Virus record (IMG/VR): IMGVR_UViG_3300027973_000028
Span: 62,001-126,000 of that record
Origin: a virus
Direction: 5' to 3' (one strand)
Length of the DNA stretch: 64,000 nt
Position numbers and translations under genes: made by a program. Of this stretch, positions 26,003 to 34,631 are shown piece by piece. Position 1 is the stretch's first letter. Each line of letters opens with the position of its first letter. The notes beneath the pieces were generated by a model that saw only the letters and a list, made by a program, of their open reading frames with translations, was not told where the DNA came from and did not search any database.

Positions 26003-26695
26003 TTATGGACGAATTATATCTGTTCTCATACCCTTTACGGCGTTTCCACTCATAATATCAGAAAGATTGCTTTGATCTTTTTGCAGAGCAGATGTCTCAA
26101 TGGTGTACATTGGTCCAAGTTCTCTAGCAACGTAGGTCATTGTTTCTTCAATTACTATGTCATCCATCGATGCTCCCGAACCTTCGTTCAAAAGCTCAAC
26201 TCCGTAAATTGATCTTACTGCTGCGTTTCCGTATTCGTTAACAAATGTAACTGTGATATCGAATGGTGGAATTTGGTCTGCGTAGTAGGGGACCTTTTTT
26301 TGAACATCTCTTGTCCAGTTATTTCTTCCTTCTGCTCCAATTCCTGGGATTCCTCTTCCCATTGCATTGGTGTCACCCGGAAGTGTGTTGTGGGCTCTTG
26401 TGAAGAAGTCCATAGGCTTATTGTTTGTGTAATTTTTTTCCAACATTGTGTAAAGTGCTGGACGATCAAACACTGTAAAAATTAATGAACCAGCAATACC
26501 ACGCTTACCTCTTGAGAATGAGCGTGGGTTTGGTGAACCCATTGTGTAAATTGGTGCTTTTTCTCTTGTTACAGAGAATGTGATTCCTGAAAGTGCACCT
26601 ATTTCGACACCACCAAATGTGGCTACGATATCTGCACCTGAGAAAGTTGTATATGTGTTTAGATATTTGTTTACTGAATTTGTATCAGAAGCCAT
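26003..26695 (-). CDS. Major tail tube protein
   Basis: 230 residues directly downstream of the tail sheath gene, with a strong GGAGGG ribosome binding site. Motifs: GADIVATFGGVEIGALSGIT, FSVTREKAPIYTMGSPNPRS, GKRGIAGSLIFTVFDRPALY, IPPFDITVTFVNEYGNAAVR and a terminal VIEETMTYVARELGPMYTIE. It is the most compact of three paralogues and holds the position the main tube gene has after the sheath in contractile phages, so I call it the major tube. The other two are at 25219 and 24217. Identity as tube is from gene order and beta-rich pattern, not from a searched match. Confidence 0.72.
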   Translation of the reverse strand: MASDTNSVNKYLNTYTTFSGADIVATFGGVEIGALSGITFSVTREKAPIYTMGSPNPRSFSRGKRGIAGSLIFTVFDRPALYTMLEKNYTNNKPMDFFTRAHNTLPGDTNAMGRGIPGIGAEGRNNWTRDVQKKVPYYADQIPPFDITVTFVNEYGNAAVRSIYGVELLNEGSGASMDDIVIEETMTYVARELGPMYTIETSALQKDQSNLSDIMSGNAVKGMRTDIIRP

Positions 26696-26715
26696 TTTTT
26701 ACCCTCCAATCGGTA

Positions 26716-27963
26716 TTATATATTAACAGCTATTTGAACCTCAATCGATTTTAGTTCGAAAGCAGGTGTGATAATAAGGTCTACAATCGCCTTGTTTAAG
26801 TCTGGAACATATGTGACGTTAAAATCACTTGCCAGCAAGGCTCCTATTAATTGCATTCCTCTTAGTGCTGATGAAATCGCTGTCTCCATTGATGTTCTCA
26901 TTTGGATAGTCGATGGTTCACCAACAAACTTTTGGCATGATTGACGAACAACGTTCGCCGCTTCATCTACAACCCTCTTGGTAGAGAGTCTTGAGTAGTC
27001 AGAACCGGTAGCGGCAAATGTGAGTCCGTCGCCATATACTGCGATTTTATTAAAGTTAAGAACTACTGAGTTTACACCCTTACCCGCAAGTGTCTCTTGC
27101 TGTGTTCTTGTTGGCGCATAACGCATTGCTTCTACGTTGTATATTGGTTTTGCTGTAACTGAAGAGTACGCGGCAAGTTTGCTCAACGATGCTGCCATTG
27201 CGCATGCTCCGTTTGCATAGCCATAATCTTCTCCACCGCTTGTACCATAAGATACCGGTTTAATCTCTGTTGCGATAACGCAAACATAAGGACCATAATC
27301 CTTCATATTTGCGTTATCTCTGCTTACAAGAGTGCTAAGGGCTAGATGCGAGGCAACAGCTGCTGGTGTCATAGTTTCTTTTGTACCAGCATCATATGGC
27401 TTAACACCCAAAATTGAAATACATGGATGTATGTTTTCTGCAATATTCTTAGTCCTAAAAGCCGCCTTGTATGCCCAGCTATTACCATATGCTGTTGCAT
27501 TGTTAGCGTGGAAGCCATACTCTGTGTCGCCAGGAGTTGCTGGAACTTCCCAGTCATCTGAATTCCCGCCCCTGCCCCAAGGAACGATAATATCAGGAAG
27601 AACTGTTTCAGCTGCAGCATACGCAGCATCAAGCATTGCATCTAATGTGTATCCGGTTGCTGTTATGTAACCATCTGTGTGATTAAATGCAGTTGTGCTT
27701 GGAAGTGGAACCATATAGATTCTTTCAGCTCCTGCAGAAATTAATTCTAAAAATGCCTTATGAAGGTCTGAACCTTCACCAAAGGCAGCAATTACATCTT
27801 TTTCAGTTGTGGCCAGAACTATGTCAAGGTCACTAACATTCTCGGTTTCATTTGCAGTGTCTCTTCTTGCTATTACAACAATTCTAGGACCTGCTGGTGT
27901 GTTTGAGCGCGATACACTATAGAAGCGATCTCTGATTATGGTGGTTACTCCAGGAATAGCCAT
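26716..27963 (-). CDS. Tail sheath protein
   Basis: 415 residues. The start MAIPGVTTIIRDRFYS, then GPRIVVIARRDT..., AAFGEGSDLHKAFLELISAG and AERIYMVPLP, fits the N-terminal fold of contractile tail sheaths. The C-terminal part (STKRVVDEAANVVRQSCQKF, RGMQLIGALLASDFNVTYV...) fits the conserved sheath core. It has GGAGG before ATG and its own candidate late promoter 47 bases upstream (GTTACTATAAAAG), which suits a protein needed in many copies. The tube gene follows 20 bases later. Only the sheath's fold motifs were used; no search was possible. Confidence 0.85.
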   Translation of the reverse strand: MAIPGVTTIIRDRFYSVSRSNTPAGPRIVVIARRDTANETENVSDLDIVLATTEKDVIAAFGEGSDLHKAFLELISAGAERIYMVPLPSTTAFNHTDGYITATGYTLDAMLDAAYAAAETVLPDIIVPWGRGGNSDDWEVPATPGDTEYGFHANNATAYGNSWAYKAAFRTKNIAENIHPCISILGVKPYDAGTKETMTPAAVASHLALSTLVSRDNANMKDYGPYVCVIATEIKPVSYGTSGGEDYGYANGACAMAASLSKLAAYSSVTAKPIYNVEAMRYAPTRTQQETLAGKGVNSVVLNFNKIAVYGDGLTFAATGSDYSRLSTKRVVDEAANVVRQSCQKFVGEPSTIQMRTSMETAISSALRGMQLIGALLASDFNVTYVPDLNKAIVDLIITPAFELKSIEVQIAVNI

Positions 27964-28006
27964 ATTATCTTTAAACCTCCGACTAAATTATGGGGCATTA
28001 ATTCTT

Positions 28007-28019
28007 CTTTTATAGTAAC
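28007..28019 (-). promoter_or_regulatory. Candidate late promoter before the sheath gene
   Basis: Minus strand GTTACTATAAAAG in a 110-base gap, 47 bases before the sheath start. The same TTACTATAA core recurs before other virion genes in this window (31771, 32098, 46252, 52269, 59242, 63017). No -35 box is evident, as in T4-like late promoters. Confidence 0.5.
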
Positions 28020-28073
28020 AGGTAACTTATAAAAATAACTCAACAACCTAATTTAGATCAGTTTTTTATATAC

Positions 28074-28874
28074 TTAATTAAATCCAGGTGTGGCACCCTG
28101 TTGTAGGTCAATAATATTGATACTTATATTGTCATAGTTTGGAGTAGCTTGAACCAATAACTCTGACTCATAGGCCATGCCAGTTCTTACGTCAATTGCA
28201 ATCTGCTCAATGACTTCTGTTCTAGCTGCAAATGTTTTCTCTGTCGTAAGCATGTAGGTTACTGTTCTTTTGTGGATATCTTTAGACTCTCTGTTTACTT
28301 CTGAGTCAGATAATCTTCTTGAATAAATTAATTCTGAAGCTCCTATTCTTTTAAAGATAGGAGTAAATTCCATCATAAAATCTTCGAAAGTTTCGATTAA
28401 AGACTCAACCAAATAAGCGTTATCTTGATCATCAATTCTTTCATTTTGATTTGATCCCGACCTATTTCCTGCTGGTGCGAGTGCATGAAAAGCTATTACA
28501 TTTTGAAATCTTTGCCCGTAAATATATACATTCCCACTAGTTATTTGTCTCATTCTTGGCTTTGGTTCAACAGAATGTGCTTTTCTTAATTCTAGAGAAT
28601 AAGTTATAATTGCTGGTGTATCTTCCATTCTTCCTGTTGTTTGACCAGTAGAGGGATCTACATAGTTTGGATTGAACCAGGTAAAAGATGGGTCAGATGG
28701 AGAAGAGGATTTAATCGGAAAATTAGGAAAAGATTGTTCCCATAAAGATTTAACTGTAGAAATAAATTCTAAATAAGAAAGATTTCCTTCTGACTGAAGG
28801 GGTTCAGCAAACCTTAATTTTGTATATGAATCTGTCCCGCCAAATTTTGGCCAACCCACTGTGTTTTGTGCCAT
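28074..28874 (-). CDS. Neck/tail completion-like virion protein
   Basis: 266 residues with GGAG before ATG, lying between a sheath-fold protein and the tail sheath. Recognisable features are TPAIITYSLELRKAHSVEPKPR, YIYGQRFQNVIAFHALAPAGN and ESLIETFEDFMMEFTPIFKR. The combination of an oligomer-forming beta core with these helices and the position between connector and sheath genes fits a tail terminator or neck ring, but I do not recognise the family with certainty. Length is ordinary for such proteins. The 1-base gap to the upstream gene shows tight coupling. Confidence 0.55.
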   Translation of the reverse strand: MAQNTVGWPKFGGTDSYTKLRFAEPLQSEGNLSYLEFISTVKSLWEQSFPNFPIKSSSPSDPSFTWFNPNYVDPSTGQTTGRMEDTPAIITYSLELRKAHSVEPKPRMRQITSGNVYIYGQRFQNVIAFHALAPAGNRSGSNQNERIDDQDNAYLVESLIETFEDFMMEFTPIFKRIGASELIYSRRLSDSEVNRESKDIHKRTVTYMLTTEKTFAARTEVIEQIAIDVRTGMAYESELLVQATPNYDNISINIIDLQQGATPGFN

Positions 28875-28875
28875 G

Positions 28876-30471
28876 TTATGCTCCTGGCCCCGCTGCCAAT
28901 GATAGATTTATTTTCTTTAAACCTAATGAAGAAACTATATTTATGTATAGTAAAATTACACCAGACTCTGAACTTGATGGTTTAGCATTAAATTCATAAT
29001 CTACTATTACCCCATCTTGTTTTAGTTTCTTGAGAAGTTGTGTTGTATTGTTAATTACTTTATCGTAACCAAATTTACCTATGGAATCATAACCAAAACC
29101 TTTTACTGAACTTGATAGATAGGAGGCTAATCTCATTTGTGGTAGTTTTGAAAAAATTGAATTTATATTGGCCATTGTATAATCATTTGTTAGATATACC
29201 TGAAAGGGTTGTGCCCTTCTTGCCTTATTGCCTCTGTATATTGTATTTATTCCTATTGCATCAAGTCTATTCATTTCTAATGAGTTTAAGTTTACTCCAT
29301 ACACAGACATTGCTCCGGGTATTCTTTTTCTAACCAAACCAAAATTTAATGGATTAGAAACAATTAATCCAGCTACTGCAGCGGATACCGAATTAATATA
29401 TGTAGTGTCTAGTTGTGCGTGAGAAAATAAAGCTTCTCCATAAACTGGAACAACATATCTGCCAAAGTCAGATATAATATTTCCAGAAATGTTATATTCC
29501 GTAAACTTACTAGATAGACTTTCGTCGTTTTCAATTTCATCTATATCTTCAGAGGTTATTCCATTTGTTCTTGATCCAATAACGCCAATTTGGACATATC
29601 CAGTTTCATTATGAAACGAATTACAGTATGTTGCTAACTGTGAAACAAAATCTATTCCACCAGTTTTAATTATTGAAACCTCTAAGGGAACTATAACATC
29701 AATAAAATCAAGAACACTTAACACTGAATATGTTACCGATAGTCTTTCATGATATCTTTCATAAAAAGTCTTACTAGTTGGTGTTGCGGATTCATAATCA
29801 ATATAAGTTGAAGATATCAATCTTTTGTCTATATCATCTACATATTCTGACATCGGAGCAGCAGCACAAATAAATATATTTTTAGCTCCAGCGTCATACG
29901 CATCAAACACCCCTCTTAGAAGTGGGCTATTCATATCTGCGTTTAATAACTCGACTGCATGTTGAACCGATCTTATTTTTATCGGACTATTTAACTCAAG
30001 ACCATCTGCATGACCAACAAGCAGCAGTGATTGCATGTTTGAAAAATTTATATCCTCATACGAAGGCTTATATGTAACTACGCTTGATTTATTCCCCATT
30101 GGAACTGTGGGAAGGGGTTCGTATGCTTCTTCTTTTACTTCAAATTTAGATTCTATTATAATATCAGAATTACCATTAACAGTTTTTGCAACTGCGGTAT
30201 ACATTCCAGGATACATTCCCTCTGGAACTTTATAATTAAATATAAATTCAGAATTTACAGTTCTTTCTATATAGGCATTGGTGTCTGGAGTCGCATTTGT
30301 ATACAGATAAGAAATTGGATTTCTAATTATTGCGGAAAATCTATTGTCTCCCCTTACAACGGAAACTGTTACGTCTATTGGTGTAGCAGATAAAGTTGGG
30401 TCATATACTTCACCAGAATCTACAAACAAAAATTTAATTTTTAGTCTTTGATTTTTTTTTACAACTAACAC
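28876..30471 (-). CDS. Second sheath-fold protein with N-terminal Ig-like domain
   Basis: About 531 residues from GTG 30471; TTG 30501 would add ten residues inside the preceding gene. Residues 1-110 are Ig-like (LKIKFLFVDSGEVYDPT, FIFNYKVPEGMYPGMYTAV), matching the N-terminus of the connector-like gene at 30840. The rest has sheath signatures: SLLLVGHADGLELNSPIKI, HAVELLNADM, GVFDAYDAGAKNIFICAAAP and NPLNFGLVRKRIPGAMSVYG. It could be a collar or sheath-cap protein, a decorated sheath subunit, or a sheath initiator. Having two sheath-fold genes in one tail module is unusual. The GTG start is chosen by alignment of its first residues with the paralogous Ig domain. Confidence 0.65.
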   Translation of the reverse strand: MLVVKKNQRLKIKFLFVDSGEVYDPTLSATPIDVTVSVVRGDNRFSAIIRNPISYLYTNATPDTNAYIERTVNSEFIFNYKVPEGMYPGMYTAVAKTVNGNSDIIIESKFEVKEEAYEPLPTVPMGNKSSVVTYKPSYEDINFSNMQSLLLVGHADGLELNSPIKIRSVQHAVELLNADMNSPLLRGVFDAYDAGAKNIFICAAAPMSEYVDDIDKRLISSTYIDYESATPTSKTFYERYHERLSVTYSVLSVLDFIDVIVPLEVSIIKTGGIDFVSQLATYCNSFHNETGYVQIGVIGSRTNGITSEDIDEIENDESLSSKFTEYNISGNIISDFGRYVVPVYGEALFSHAQLDTTYINSVSAAVAGLIVSNPLNFGLVRKRIPGAMSVYGVNLNSLEMNRLDAIGINTIYRGNKARRAQPFQVYLTNDYTMANINSIFSKLPQMRLASYLSSSVKGFGYDSIGKFGYDKVINNTTQLLKKLKQDGVIVDYEFNAKPSSSESGVILLYINIVSSLGLKKINLSLAAGPGA

Positions 30472-30472
30472 A

Positions 30473-30847
30473 TTAAACCTGTTTTTCTTTTGTTGCACCA
30501 ACTACCCAAAATATAATTTTACCACTTTTACCACGCCTTGGAGAGCACGTATCTATTAAGTATATTGTTTGCTTACTAAATGTATTCGGTAGTGATTCAT
30601 ATATTCTGTCGCCTTCTTGCGGATTAATTTCTGCCTCAAAATAATACACTACTTCTGAATTAACGGCAATTCCTTCAATTTGTTCTTGTGAACTTTTAGC
30701 ATTAGTTATTCCAGATGAAAAAACATTTCTTGTAGTTACTCTTTCTAGGGTGTCTCTATAATTATTGTTTGGCATTATTCTTTGTATGTAGACGTCGTGG
30801 CCCCATTCTTTTAATATCTTTTTAAAAGATCTTTCAAGATTAATCAT
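30473..30847 (-). CDS. Head closure/connector-like small protein
   Basis: 124 residues from ATG 30847 (MINLERSFKKILKEWGHDVY), which overlaps the TAA of the upstream gene by 8 bases. A longer frame from 30883 exists but would run through the upstream gene's end, so I reject it. Pattern: amphipathic N-terminal helix, YYFEAEINPQEGDRIYESLP, then QTIYLIDTCSPRRGKSGKII. The alternation of short beta strands with a GDRI-type turn and the position right after the gp6-like adaptor fit a head closure (stopper) protein. This is inference from order and size. Confidence 0.6.
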   Translation of the reverse strand: MINLERSFKKILKEWGHDVYIQRIMPNNNYRDTLERVTTRNVFSSGITNAKSSQEQIEGIAVNSEVVYYFEAEINPQEGDRIYESLPNTFSKQTIYLIDTCSPRRGKSGKIIFWVVGATKEKQV

Positions 30848-31739
30848 ATCCGCGTATGCCTCTGTCCGGCATTGGGTCAGCACTTAGCGCTGATCTCCTA
30901 CTTGACCCATAAAGATCTCTGTCGGTAAGATACACATCCCTATGTGTATCTGGGTCAACAAATCTTCCTGGATTTGATATTGCAGAAGAAGGAAGACCTT
31001 TTGGTTGAATACCTCTTGGGCCAGTTTTCATTGCCAACATTTCCTGCCTAAGTGCTGTTGCGATTTGGCACCAGGTAACAGCATTGCCTCTAGACGTAAG
31101 GGTTCTTGGAAAGTTTCTTGCAGTTACAGTTAAGTCAGCTAATGTTACTGAAACATCGTCGTCTCCACCATAATTGTACATTCTGCTGAGATCACAGGCG
31201 ACAGCTGCCTTAATGTATTCAATTGCAGCATAGGCTAATTTATCAGCTTGATACGTAGATTTTATGCCGTAAATACTTTCTACCTCTAAGGAATGAAAAT
31301 GAATTAACTCTCCTATTTCTATTAAAGAAGCTTCTGGAAATAATGGAAGAAGTTCTTCTGGACTAAGATAAAGGGGAGTAACATCTGGAGCAAATGTCAT
31401 TATTTCTTCAGATTTTAAAGTTATTGTTGGCTTATATTCGTCACTAGAAGTGCTTACGTAAAGTTGTTGATTGACTGTAATTTGCGTGCCGTTAGACATA
31501 CTGCCAACAAATTTAATTTTGTATGTATCAGCTGTTGTAGGGGTAAAATCATAATAATATTCGGAACTTGTTAATGCCGTTGGAGTGGCGGAGACTATGA
31601 CAGTTCCATCAGCTTTTGTTATTGTAACAACTACAGACAAAGGGCTAACTAAAATTTGTTCTCCAGTAGATGCGTTAATGTCAATAAATTTAACTTTTAT
31701 TCTTACAGTATCATTAACGAGTACGCTGCTAGTAGTCAT
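30840..31739 (-). CDS. Head-tail adaptor (connector)-like protein with N-terminal Ig-like domain
   Basis: 299 residues with TTGGAG before ATG. Residues 1-95 form a beta-rich Ig-like module (VNDTVRIKVKFIDINAST, YYYDFTPTTADTYKIKFVG). Residues about 120-230 are helical (YLSPEELLPLFPEASLIE, ADKLAYAAIEYIKAAVACDL), resembling the helical gp6/adaptor fold. The tail is Arg/Pro-rich. The same N-terminal module is found on the sheath-fold protein at 28876, so the two may have exchanged an exposed domain. A candidate late promoter (GCTACTATAATT) lies about 32 bases upstream. Confidence 0.6.
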   Translation of the reverse strand: MTTSSVLVNDTVRIKVKFIDINASTGEQILVSPLSVVVTITKADGTVIVSATPTALTSSEYYYDFTPTTADTYKIKFVGSMSNGTQITVNQQLYVSTSSDEYKPTITLKSEEIMTFAPDVTPLYLSPEELLPLFPEASLIEIGELIHFHSLEVESIYGIKSTYQADKLAYAAIEYIKAAVACDLSRMYNYGGDDDVSVTLADLTVTARNFPRTLTSRGNAVTWCQIATALRQEMLAMKTGPRGIQPKGLPSSAISNPGRFVDPDTHRDVYLTDRDLYGSSRRSALSADPMPDRGIRGYD

Positions 31740-31770
31740 TTTTTCTCCAATAAAACTTGCATTTTTTAAT

Positions 31771-31779
31771 TATAGTAGC
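31771..31779 (-). promoter_or_regulatory. Candidate late promoter before the adaptor gene
   Basis: Minus strand GCTACTATAATTAA in the 45-base gap, 32 bases before the ATG at 31739. It matches the TACTATAA core seen before several virion genes; the upstream flank differs (GC instead of TT), so confidence is lower. Confidence 0.4.
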
Positions 31780-31784
31780 CTATT

Positions 31785-32072
31785 TTAGCTAACTATGGAT
31801 ACTTCTCCTGGTGTACCAATAGATATTACTTGAGCTGATAATATCGCGGACACGTCTTTATCTAATACTTCAAGGGTTAAAATTCCACTTGGGCTTGTAT
31901 CCATGCTCAATACGGCTATTGTCGTGTAGTTCGAATAATCTTCATTTAAAGAATATAATATTGTTATATTATTTAATATTATTGGATCGATAAGGCTTTG
32001 CGCCTTAATTATTAATGTTCCATTATATAAATAATTCGGGTTATTGTAGCTTAAATTAGCATTATATAGCAT
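31785..32072 (-). CDS. Small hypothetical structural-region protein
   Basis: 95 residues from ATG 32072, with GGGAGAAC upstream. Beta-rich, with no Cys and no Trp: NPNYLYNGTLIIKAQSL, VLSMDTSPSGILTLEVLD and a terminal ISIGTPGEVSIVS. It may be a small decoration or Ig-like virion protein. It marks the point where the accessory island ends and the connector genes begin. I do not recognise a family. Confidence 0.6.
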   Translation of the reverse strand: MLYNANLSYNNPNYLYNGTLIIKAQSLIDPIILNNITILYSLNEDYSNYTTIAVLSMDTSPSGILTLEVLDKDVSAILSAQVISIGTPGEVSIVS

Positions 32073-32184
32073 AGTTCTCCCGGGTTAAACTAGCTGTTAT
32101 AGTAACGAATTTAACTTATTGCTCTACAAAAATTGTTGTATTGACAAAGGACTTGATCATTTTTGGCATAAACCACTATATATC
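32073..32184. promoter_or_regulatory. 112-base gap at island/connector junction, with candidate late promoter
   Basis: Minus strand GTTACTATAACAGC at 32106-32093 lies 26 bases before the ATG at 32072 and fits the late motif. On the plus strand TTGACA occurs at about 32140 with no good -10 at normal spacing and no plus-strand gene downstream. I see no terminator hairpin here. Confidence 0.45.
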
Positions 32185-32832
32185 TTAAGACTTTGTAAAG
32201 ACAACGATTTTACTTGCGGCATCAAAGTCAGAATTATAAGTATTTATTTCATCAATTTTTAAATTATTTATTATATTTTTTCCAAGACAGATTTGTAAAG
32301 CCATATAAAAATTGTCATTTTGATAATGATCGGCTTTAATACTAAAGATTGCTTTTCCTTTATTTTTTAAATAATTCATGCTTTCAATTAGCTCTTTAAC
32401 TCCAAGATGACCAAGTGTAAATGTTCCAGCACTAACTATAAAATCATATTTTTTTTCTATTAATTTACTTTTTTGGGTAAAATCTTCGCAATAAAGAGTA
32501 TAATAACATGGTAATTTATCTGCTCTTTTTTTTGATTTAGCTAGGTTAATCATCTCAATTGAGATGTCTACTCCATCTATCAGGCACTGGGGTCTATAGT
32601 TAGATAGGCTTTCGCCAACAATGCCAGTTCCACAGCCTATATCTAAGACGCTAACTATATTATCTGGGATTACAGTAGATGATACTTTAGCTATATGATC
32701 TGCTAGTATGTAATTAACGTCTTGAGCATATTTGTCGTATCCCATTGCCCAATCATTATAGTATCTCTTTAAATCTTCAGATGATTTATAACTGTATACG
32801 CTTTTTACATTAAAGTCGTCTGGAGTTTTCAC
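32185..32832 (-). CDS. Class I SAM-dependent methyltransferase
   Basis: About 215 residues from GTG 32832, just after the stop of the ferritin-like gene; a TTG at 32853 would add seven residues inside that gene. Motif I is VSVLDIGCGTGIVGE, followed by an acidic end of the next strand (GVDISIEMINLAKSKK), a CEDF segment and FIVSAGTFTLGH. These are the SAM-binding elements of the methyltransferase 11/25 type. The substrate cannot be told. It is coupled to the diiron oxygenase gene at 32835 and may act on the same small molecule or virion component. Confidence 0.8.
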   Translation of the reverse strand: MKTPDDFNVKSVYSYKSSEDLKRYYNDWAMGYDKYAQDVNYILADHIAKVSSTVIPDNIVSVLDIGCGTGIVGESLSNYRPQCLIDGVDISIEMINLAKSKKRADKLPCYYTLYCEDFTQKSKLIEKKYDFIVSAGTFTLGHLGVKELIESMNYLKNKGKAIFSIKADHYQNDNFYMALQICLGKNIINNLKIDEINTYNSDFDAASKIVVFTKS

Positions 32833-32834
32833 AT

Positions 32835-33941
32835 TTAGAAAGTATGAACCCAAGCCGCAAATTCTTCGTCAGATTCTCCAAGATGCTCAAATTCTATCGT
32901 TCCAGCTTCTTCAAACTTTTTACGCAGCCAAGCACCATTTCTATCAAGCAGACCAAGTTTGCTTACATTAGGAATAATTTTTGCAGCTAGCATTTTTCTA
33001 ATCCAAGCTTGTGCCGGATCGTTAAGTAGAAATGGAGCTATGTCTTTTGTTTTGACTCCCATTTTCTCATACACCTCTTGTTGAAGCACTCTTTCTCCAA
33101 CCTTAATGCTGGCTTCATAAGCAAATTCCTGACGCTCCATGATTTCAGCGTCTGTCATTTGGGCATACACTTCCTTCAATGTGATTACGCCAAAAGAAAT
33201 ATGTCTAGACTCATCTGTCATTACATTTCTAAGGAGCTGCTTTAGTAGTGGCTCTTTTGTTAGTTCGCGCAAATACGCCATTGATCCAAGACCCAAACCC
33301 TCAACCATGATCTGCATGCCAAGATATGTTATATCCCAACGGTTATCAGAAATTGTATCATCTACAAGGCTCTGTATGTGCCAGTTAAAAGGTAGAGTAC
33401 CACCAAGCTTTGTATTTGCATACTTTGCAAATACTTCTACGTGACGAGCTTCGTCGACAACTTGAGTAGCCGCATATAGTTTTCCATCATACCATGGACA
33501 AGTCATTACTTGCTTAGAGGCGCACAACAATGCTGCCTGCTCTCCATGGATAAACTGAGAAATTAACCACTTTCTACTTTCAAGACCAAATTCAATCCAT
33601 TCTTTTCTACCCCATTTTTCAATTGGGCTACCTTCATAGACCGACAAGTCTCTACTAGTACCAAATCTTGCATAGTCTTCCAATAAGGTCTTTTCTTGAT
33701 CTACCGGTATAGACCAGTCTAAAGCTGTTTCGCCATTCCATTGATTATTTTTAGCCTTCTCATAAAGCTTTCTTAACTGATTATGGACAAGAGAATAATC
33801 CCAAGTCAGCATCGCATCAAAATTTGTTTTAACTACATGATTTACAGCGTTAAAGTCTACATCTGGGGCATTCATTATCGGATCCATATCATTAATATTA
33901 ATATTTCCAATAAATTCTTTATAGGTTTCTTGCGTAATCAC
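32835..33941 (-). CDS. Ferritin-like diiron oxygenase
   Basis: 368 residues from GTG 33941 with AAGGAG upstream. Six predicted metal ligands follow the classical four-helix pattern: E134 (HGEQAAL), E164 and H167 (DEARH), E214 (VEGLGLGS), E244 and H247 (TDESRH). This fits the ferritin-like superfamily that holds ribonucleotide reductase R2, AurF-type N-oxygenases and related mixed-function oxidases. It lacks an obvious R2 C-terminal tyrosine tail and the genome part seen here has no R1, so a small-molecule oxygenase is preferred. The methyltransferase follows with a start next to its stop, and 2OG oxygenases lie upstream. Confidence 0.75.
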   Translation of the reverse strand: MITQETYKEFIGNININDMDPIMNAPDVDFNAVNHVVKTNFDAMLTWDYSLVHNQLRKLYEKAKNNQWNGETALDWSIPVDQEKTLLEDYARFGTSRDLSVYEGSPIEKWGRKEWIEFGLESRKWLISQFIHGEQAALLCASKQVMTCPWYDGKLYAATQVVDEARHVEVFAKYANTKLGGTLPFNWHIQSLVDDTISDNRWDITYLGMQIMVEGLGLGSMAYLRELTKEPLLKQLLRNVMTDESRHISFGVITLKEVYAQMTDAEIMERQEFAYEASIKVGERVLQQEVYEKMGVKTKDIAPFLLNDPAQAWIRKMLAAKIIPNVSKLGLLDRNGAWLRKKFEEAGTIEFEHLGESDEEFAAWVHTF

Positions 33942-33981
33942 CTTATTCTCCTTGAATATCCTATGTATTATATAGACAAAT

Positions 33982-33991
33982 TATATAGTAG
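33982..33991 (-). promoter_or_regulatory. Candidate promoter before the diiron oxygenase gene
   Basis: Minus strand ATTATACTACTATATAATTTG in a 93-base gap. It contains both CTACTATA, like the late motif, and an overlapping TATAAT, so either a phage or a host-type sigma factor could use it. The distance to the GTG start is about 41 bases. Confidence 0.35.
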
Positions 33992-34034
33992 TATAATTTT
34001 ATCTATAAAACAAGTCTAAAAATTAATTATTATT

Positions 34035-34628
34035 TTAAGGTATTTTATATTCTGACCAATCTGGATTTATATTTAAATTTTCTTTTAATGGCTTAAAATT
34101 AGCGCTTATAACTATTCTTTTTTCATCACTATAATGACGATTTGTCATATGATATATGAATGAATTAAATAGTGTTAACATTCCTGTTTCTGGTTTTATG
34201 GTTGTCGTATTTTCTATTGTGTTGCAATATGGTGTAACGAATATTAGCTCTGCGCTTCCAGCTGGCGCGTTAACATAATACGATATTGAATAATAATCCA
34301 ATGGATATAATTGAGTATTAACCTTGTGAGTATGGCCCACAACAGACTGCCCACGTTCAAGCGTAAGAGTCCAAGCAGAATCCATAACCATTTCCCTGCC
34401 AAGAATAGCGTTTACTGTTTCGGTTATTTTTACTAAAAGTTTAGCACATTCTGGTTTTTCAAATGGATAATATCTATCTTCATAAAAAGTATGTGCTGGA
34501 TGAGGATCTTTAATATCAGGAATATTACCAGAAAATTCTTTTATTTCCTTTTCCACTAACCCATTGTCTATTTCTTCGATTGAACATGTGTGAACATCAA
34601 GGGATATTAAAGTAATTTTTTTATTCAT
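34035..34628 (-). CDS. 2OG-Fe(II) oxygenase, HxH variant
   Basis: 197 residues. The iron-binding motif appears as H99-T-H101 (VVGHTHKVN) instead of HxD, with a distal H160 (SFIYHMTN) and R171 (EKRIVIS) for 2-oxoglutarate. The YYSISYYVNAP and AELIFVTP strands and the final FKPL resemble the PF13759-type family of putative 2OG-Fe(II) oxygenases, whose members often show HxH. The target is unknown. It is last in one copy of the duplicated six-gene cassette. No ribosome binding site is evident, and translation may depend on the gene 3 bases upstream. Confidence 0.7.
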   Translation of the reverse strand: MNKKITLISLDVHTCSIEEIDNGLVEKEIKEFSGNIPDIKDPHPAHTFYEDRYYPFEKPECAKLLVKITETVNAILGREMVMDSAWTLTLERGQSVVGHTHKVNTQLYPLDYYSISYYVNAPAGSAELIFVTPYCNTIENTTTIKPETGMLTLFNSFIYHMTNRHYSDEKRIVISANFKPLKENLNINPDWSEYKIP

Positions 34629-34631
34629 AAT

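Noticed and set aside
30848-30883. An in-frame CGG (about 30866) in an N-terminal extension of the head-closure gene
   Set aside because: The extension overlaps the C-terminal coding part of the upstream gene, while the ATG at 30847 overlaps its stop by 8 bases in the usual coupled manner. The CGG is therefore not in a translated frame and does not count against the CGG rule.
32130-32165. Plus-strand sigma-70 promoter with TTGACA
   Set aside because: There is no -10 box at normal spacing and no plus-strand gene downstream.
32835-33941. Ribonucleotide reductase small subunit
   Set aside because: The metal ligands fit the superfamily, but the R2 tail and radical pathway residues are not visible and there is no large subunit in the window. 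General diiron oxygenase is safer.
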